Below, piece by piece: positions 46,764-49,497 of a stretch of 49,497 bases of DNA. The stretch's first letter is position 1; each line of letters opens with the position of its first letter. The DNA is taken from the IMG/VR virus record IMGVR_UViG_3300018084_000005, positions 1 through 49,497 of that record, one strand, 5' to 3'. Source of the stretch: a virus. The position numbers were made by a program, and so were the translations under genes. The notes under the pieces are model-generated. The model saw nothing but the letters and a program-made list of their open reading frames with translations. It did not search any database and was not told where the DNA came from.

Positions 46764-47468
46764 TCAGCTCGCGACGACGGACAGCCCGGCCATGCGGCCC
46801 GACTTCAGGAGGAAGTCGTCGCGGTCGCCCTGCTTGACGTCGACGGACGTGTCGAGCACCATCAGCTCCCAGGCACCGGGGATGACCTTGCCCGCGTCGT
46901 CCCGCTTGCGCCGGAGGTGCGCGACGGCGATGGTGTTCTTCGGCTTGTACAGGCTCGGCTCGATCCAGGCCACGGGGCTCTTGCTGCCGCCGCTGGAGTC
47001 GTACAGCGTGACCGTGATGTTCTTGGCCCGCGTCATGTCCGAGCCACGCTTGAAGGCAGCCGCGTTCAGGACGATGTCCGTGATGCGGATCGGCAGCTTG
47101 GCGAGCTCGAACCGCGCGGTCTCGTCATCCCCCGCTCCCTCGCCGGTCTGGTTGTCCCCGGTGTGCGTGGCCGAACCGGCGGCGCTGCCCTCGTTCGAGA
47201 AGGAGTCGAGCTCGTCCCAGCCGAGGTACTTGACCGGCTTGTTGCCCGCGTAGAACGTGGCGACCCCGTCCAGGTCGGAGCCCGCCTTGCGGTTCAGCCA
47301 GCCCAGGGCACCGCCCTTGCCACCCGTGGACTTGTCCCAGCCCAGGCCCATCTCGAGAACCTCGACGCCGGACAGGTCGTTCCAGCCGTCGGCCGGGGTG
47401 ATGGTCTGCAGCTGCGCGTAGTCCACCTCGACGACCGGGGTGGTGTAGCCCTTGCTCAGATCCGCCAT
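46764..47468 (-). CDS. terD: TerD-domain protein
   Basis: 234 residues. The TerD core is clear: VEVLEMGLGWDK, SDLDGVATFYA, then the hallmark THTGDNQTGEGAGDDE with acidic residues that bind calcium, and LPIRITDIVLNAAAF. Bacterial TerD proteins are linked to tellurite resistance, stress and phage inhibition. GGAGTGC precedes the ATG. It stands alone between hairpins on both sides, which suggests separate and probably strong expression. A role in protecting or signalling in the infected cell is unproven. Confidence 0.9.
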   Translation of the reverse strand: MADLSKGYTTPVVEVDYAQLQTITPADGWNDLSGVEVLEMGLGWDKSTGGKGGALGWLNRKAGSDLDGVATFYAGNKPVKYLGWDELDSFSNEGSAAGSATHTGDNQTGEGAGDDETARFELAKLPIRITDIVLNAAAFKRGSDMTRAKNITVTLYDSSGGSKSPVAWIEPSLYKPKNTIAVAHLRRKRDDAGKVIPGAWELMVLDTSVDVKQGDRDDFLLKSGRMAGLSVVAS

Positions 47469-47512
47469 GGTTGATGCACTCCTTCTCCGGGCCAGACAGC
47501 CCGGAATCGGTA

Positions 47513-47532
47513 GGAGCCCGCGTAAGGGCTCC
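47513..47532. terminator. hairpin 1 of three upstream of TerD gene
   Basis: GGAGCCC-GCGTAA-GGGCTCC, seven-base perfect stem. The same GCCCGCGTAAGG core occurs at 21993 and, partly, in the hairpins at 22023 and 31009. Confidence 0.6.
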
Positions 47533-47539
47533 GAGGGGC

Positions 47540-47564
47540 GGGGTCGGCCCCTTTGACCGACCCC
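47540..47564. terminator. hairpin 2 of three upstream of TerD gene
   Basis: GGGGTCGG and CCGACCCC arms around a nine-base loop. Confidence 0.6.
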
Positions 47565-47579
47565 GACGTTCAGATGTGC

Positions 47580-47614
47580 GAGAGGCCCCGAGGAATCGGT
47601 TCCTGGGGCCTCTC
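47580..47614 (-). terminator. hairpin 3: terminator of SSB-like gene
   Basis: GAGAGGCCCC and GGGGCCTCTC with further GAGGA/TCCT pairing inside; it lies 23 bases after the SSB-like stop in the leftward direction and is the strongest of the three. Confidence 0.75.
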
Positions 47615-47637
47615 TGGGTGGGACGGACGCGCGCCGG

Positions 47638-48486
47638 TTAGAACGGCGGCTCGTCGCTCTCCTCGGCCAGGACGATCTCGTCCTCGATGAGCTTGGCGAG
47701 CAGCTTCTTCTTACCAGCGGGACCCTTGAAAGGGTTGAGGTCCGAGTCCTCGTACTCGTACTGCTTGGCGAGCTTCTTCAGCTCCACGAGCGAGAGCTTG
47801 ACGGCGTCCTCGTACGCGACGCCCTCCTCCTCGTCCTCGTCGGAGTCCTCGCCCTCATCCTCGTCGTCCGAGTCGTCGTCGCCCTCGTCCTCGGCGTCGT
47901 CGTCCTCTTCCTCCTCGGGCTCGACGTCGTCCTCGTCGTCCTCGATCTCGTCCTCGACGTCCTCCACCGGCTCGGCCTCGTCCTCGGCCTCGACCTTGGT
48001 CTTCGGCTTCCAGCCGGGGATGATGTCGGCGGACTCGGCGGTCCAGGGCGTCTCCTCGCCCTCGATGGCGTTGCGCGTGTCCTTCTTGCGCTGGAAGGTC
48101 ATGCCCGCCTTGACGCCCTCGGGCTTGCGACCGCCGATGGTCTTGACCTTGCCGCCGTCCTCGACGTCCTCGTGCACGATGTCGGCCATGTTCTTGCCGG
48201 TCACGGCCTGCATGTACTGCGCGATCCGCGTCTGCTGGATCTCGTGCTCGCCCGGGATCAGGCGGTGCCAGGCGGTGTAGCCCTTGCAGTCGCCGGACTC
48301 GATCTCCCACATCGTGTTGACGTAGGGGGTGCCGGGGTTCTTGGAGTTCTCGCCGGTCAGCCGGATGGTTGCCGACTTCTGCACGACCGGGTAGATGACA
48401 CCCGGCTTCGGCAGCGGACCCTCGTAAGGGGTGAAGCCGGAGTCCGTGGAGACGTTGTTGCCAACGCCGAACTTCATCTTCGCCAT
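47638..48486 (-). CDS. SSB-like DNA-binding protein with hyperacidic tail
   Basis: 282 residues. The first 150 residues are beta-rich (SGFTPYEGPLPKPGVIYPVV, then GTPYVNTMWEIESGDCKGYT) as in phage OB-type single-strand binding proteins found beside Sak4 or RecT-type recombinases. Residues about 170-230 are almost entirely Asp and Glu. The end (KLSLVELKKLAKQYEYEDSD) has an HeH/SAP-like helix pair. ATG 48486 follows AGGAGAAT; the frame is open far upstream but that is the shadow of the Sak4 gene. Pairing with the Sak4-like gene supports the role. Confidence 0.7.
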   Translation of the reverse strand: MAKMKFGVGNNVSTDSGFTPYEGPLPKPGVIYPVVQKSATIRLTGENSKNPGTPYVNTMWEIESGDCKGYTAWHRLIPGEHEIQQTRIAQYMQAVTGKNMADIVHEDVEDGGKVKTIGGRKPEGVKAGMTFQRKKDTRNAIEGEETPWTAESADIIPGWKPKTKVEAEDEAEPVEDVEDEIEDDEDDVEPEEEEDDDAEDEGDDDSDDEDEGEDSDEDEEEGVAYEDAVKLSLVELKKLAKQYEYEDSDLNPFKGPAGKKKLLAKLIEDEIVLAEESDEPPF

Positions 48487-48500
48487 GCTGTGATTCTCCT

Positions 48501-49280
48501 CTATCGGGTGGTGCGGGCGGTGGTCTTCTTGGCCACTGCCTTGCGGACCGGCCGTGCAGCCGGAGCCTCGATGATCTCGCGGACGCCCTTGAGCGTCGGC
48601 TTGTCGATGTACCGAGGCAGCTTGTTGTTGCGGTCCTTGCCCCTGTACGGGCCGGTGTGGCGGAAGTACATGCGGCGCACTTCGCGACCGTTGTCGTCTT
48701 CCGCCAGGATGCCGTAACCAGCCACGTTCATGTGACCGAGGACCTGCTGGGCAACCTCGCCACGTCCGCCGTGCACATACGGCAGGATCATGGGCTCGCC
48801 CTCGGCGTCCTCCAGGTTGTACGGGTGCGCGGTGTACAGGGTGTTCATCGGCAGGTCGTTGAACTGCATGATGAACTTGATGGTCTGGATCTGCGCCTTC
48901 TGGTGCACGTCCATGGACGGAACGTCCGGGTCGCGCTTGCCGGGCTGCGCAGCGTACGAGGCGTCGAGGGCCGACCGCTGGAGGATGCGCTGAGCGCCAC
49001 CGACGGTGTCGACGACGACCCATCGGAACTCCTTGTGGCCTTCGTCTCGGAGCCAGCGGTATGCCTCGTCCAGATCCTTGAAGGTCTTGATCGGCCACTC
49101 CTCGGCGGAGCTGCCCATCGCACCGGCGGAGAGGGTGCCCTCCGGGTCGCACGTGAGGAACAACACCCCGTCGTCCGAACCGCCGAACACCGTCTTGCCC
49201 CAGCCAGAGTCGGCCACCACAACCATGTGGATGAACACCTTCTGGTCCTTCACAGATCGGATGGCTTTAGGCCGTGCCAT
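48501..49280 (-). CDS. Sak4-like RecA-fold ATPase (single-strand annealing/recombination)
   Basis: 259 residues. Walker A is VVVADSGWGKTVF, Walker B is FRWVVVDTVGG, and the core has ILPYVHGGRGEVAQQVLGHM, as in the short RecA-like ATPases of phages (Sak4). These act in recombination-dependent replication with a partner SSB, here the next gene. The C-terminal tail is basic (RPVRKAVAKKTTARTTR). ATG 49280 overlaps the upstream gene by 14 bases. Confidence 0.85.
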   Translation of the reverse strand: MARPKAIRSVKDQKVFIHMVVVADSGWGKTVFGGSDDGVLFLTCDPEGTLSAGAMGSSAEEWPIKTFKDLDEAYRWLRDEGHKEFRWVVVDTVGGAQRILQRSALDASYAAQPGKRDPDVPSMDVHQKAQIQTIKFIMQFNDLPMNTLYTAHPYNLEDAEGEPMILPYVHGGRGEVAQQVLGHMNVAGYGILAEDDNGREVRRMYFRHTGPYRGKDRNNKLPRYIDKPTLKGVREIIEAPAARPVRKAVAKKTTARTTR

Positions 49281-49443
49281 CGTCCTCCTCTTCCATCTTC
49301 TCGATGCGCTCGTCGATCTCGTCGAGCCGCGTGCGGATGAACTCGTGATCCTCAGACGTGATGGCCTGAGCGCCGAGCGCCCGTCCGATCCTACGCCTCA
49401 GCCGGTCAACCTCGCCGGGGCCAGCGTCCTTGACGCTCCTCAT
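49267..49443 (-). CDS. small coiled-coil protein, 58 aa
   Basis: Starts MRSVKDAGPGEVDRLRRRIG and ends in an acidic coil (EIDERIEKMEEEDDG). ATG 49443 overlaps the preceding stop (ATGA), and its end overlaps the Sak4-like ATG. It lies between primase and recombinase genes; a protein-protein adaptor is possible. Confidence 0.65.
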   Translation of the reverse strand: MRSVKDAGPGEVDRLRRRIGRALGAQAITSEDHEFIRTRLDEIDERIEKMEEEDDGTA

Positions 49444-49497
49444 GCTGCCTTCCTCGTGTCTCGGTGGTCCCCGTACGGGTCCCGCTTCTTGTAGACC
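49440..49497 (-). CDS. Toprim-domain primase, 3' end (continues from base 1)
   Basis: The minus-strand frame entering at the right edge reads VYKKRDPYGDHRDTRKAA and stops at 49440-49442, with the TGA overlapping the next ATG. If base 49497 is joined to base 1, the primase codons run through in frame (a GCG codon spans the junction) and give a 386-residue protein. Confidence 0.75.
   Translation of the reverse strand, partial: VYKKRDPYGDHRDTRKAA

Noticed and set aside
1-49497. Integrase, excisionase, immunity repressor, tRNA or transposase genes
   Set aside because: Searched by eye for tyrosine and serine recombinase motifs, repressor-type genes and tRNA arms; none was recognised.

Overview
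The window is a tailed double-stranded DNA phage genome of the siphovirus type (HK97-fold capsid, tape measure, no contractile-sheath genes). The high GC content, frequent GTG starts, purine-rich ribosome-binding sites and families such as the TerD-domain protein, Sak4-like ATPase, FkbM methyltransferase and actinophage-style minor tail proteins point to a phage of a high-GC actinobacterium, plausibly Streptomyces or a relative. The host genus is an inference. I recognised no integrase, repressor, tRNA or CRISPR array, so a lytic lifestyle is likely but not proven.

The two ends of the window belong together. The leftward primase gene running off base 1 continues in frame into the open frame entering at base 49497, ending in a stop that overlaps the next gene by ATGA. 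The window is therefore best read as a complete circular (circularly permuted) map of about 49.5 kb opened inside the primase gene.

There are two transcription arms. A divergent, repeat-rich, gene-free region (1487-2083) separates them. Rightwards (2084-30932) is the late arm: probable small terminase, a run of small and cysteine-rich genes, large terminase, portal, two small genes, MuF-like protein, scaffold, major capsid, connector genes, tail terminator, major tail protein, tail assembly chaperones with a GGGAAAC frameshift site, tape measure, large minor tail protein, two paralogous tail proteins, lysis genes, a 1499-residue repeat-built tail fibre, then a glycosyltransferase / nucleotidyltransferase / FkbM methyltransferase cassette. 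The arms converge on hairpins at 30945-31087.

Leftwards (from 1486 through base 1, re-entering at 49497 and running to 31097) is the replication and metabolism arm: a 128-residue hypothetical protein, Toprim primase, Sak4-like ATPase, acidic-tailed SSB-like protein, TerD protein, a block of probable nucleotide, redox and phosphatase enzymes, DNA polymerase III alpha, a MazG-like protein, ThyX with an added zinc module, many mini-genes, an HNH nuclease, a RuvC-like resolvase and a DinG-like helicase. Most of these genes are coupled by 4-base ATGA or GTGA overlaps, which decided many of the starts given here.

Regulation visible in the sequence: a GGTANNATT motif lies upstream of the portal, capsid, major tail, lysis, last late and helicase genes, and the portal and capsid genes share a conserved two-hairpin leader. 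The least explained parts are the virion-side sugar cassette, the 41784-46166 enzyme block, the ThyX-zinc fusion and the divergent control region.
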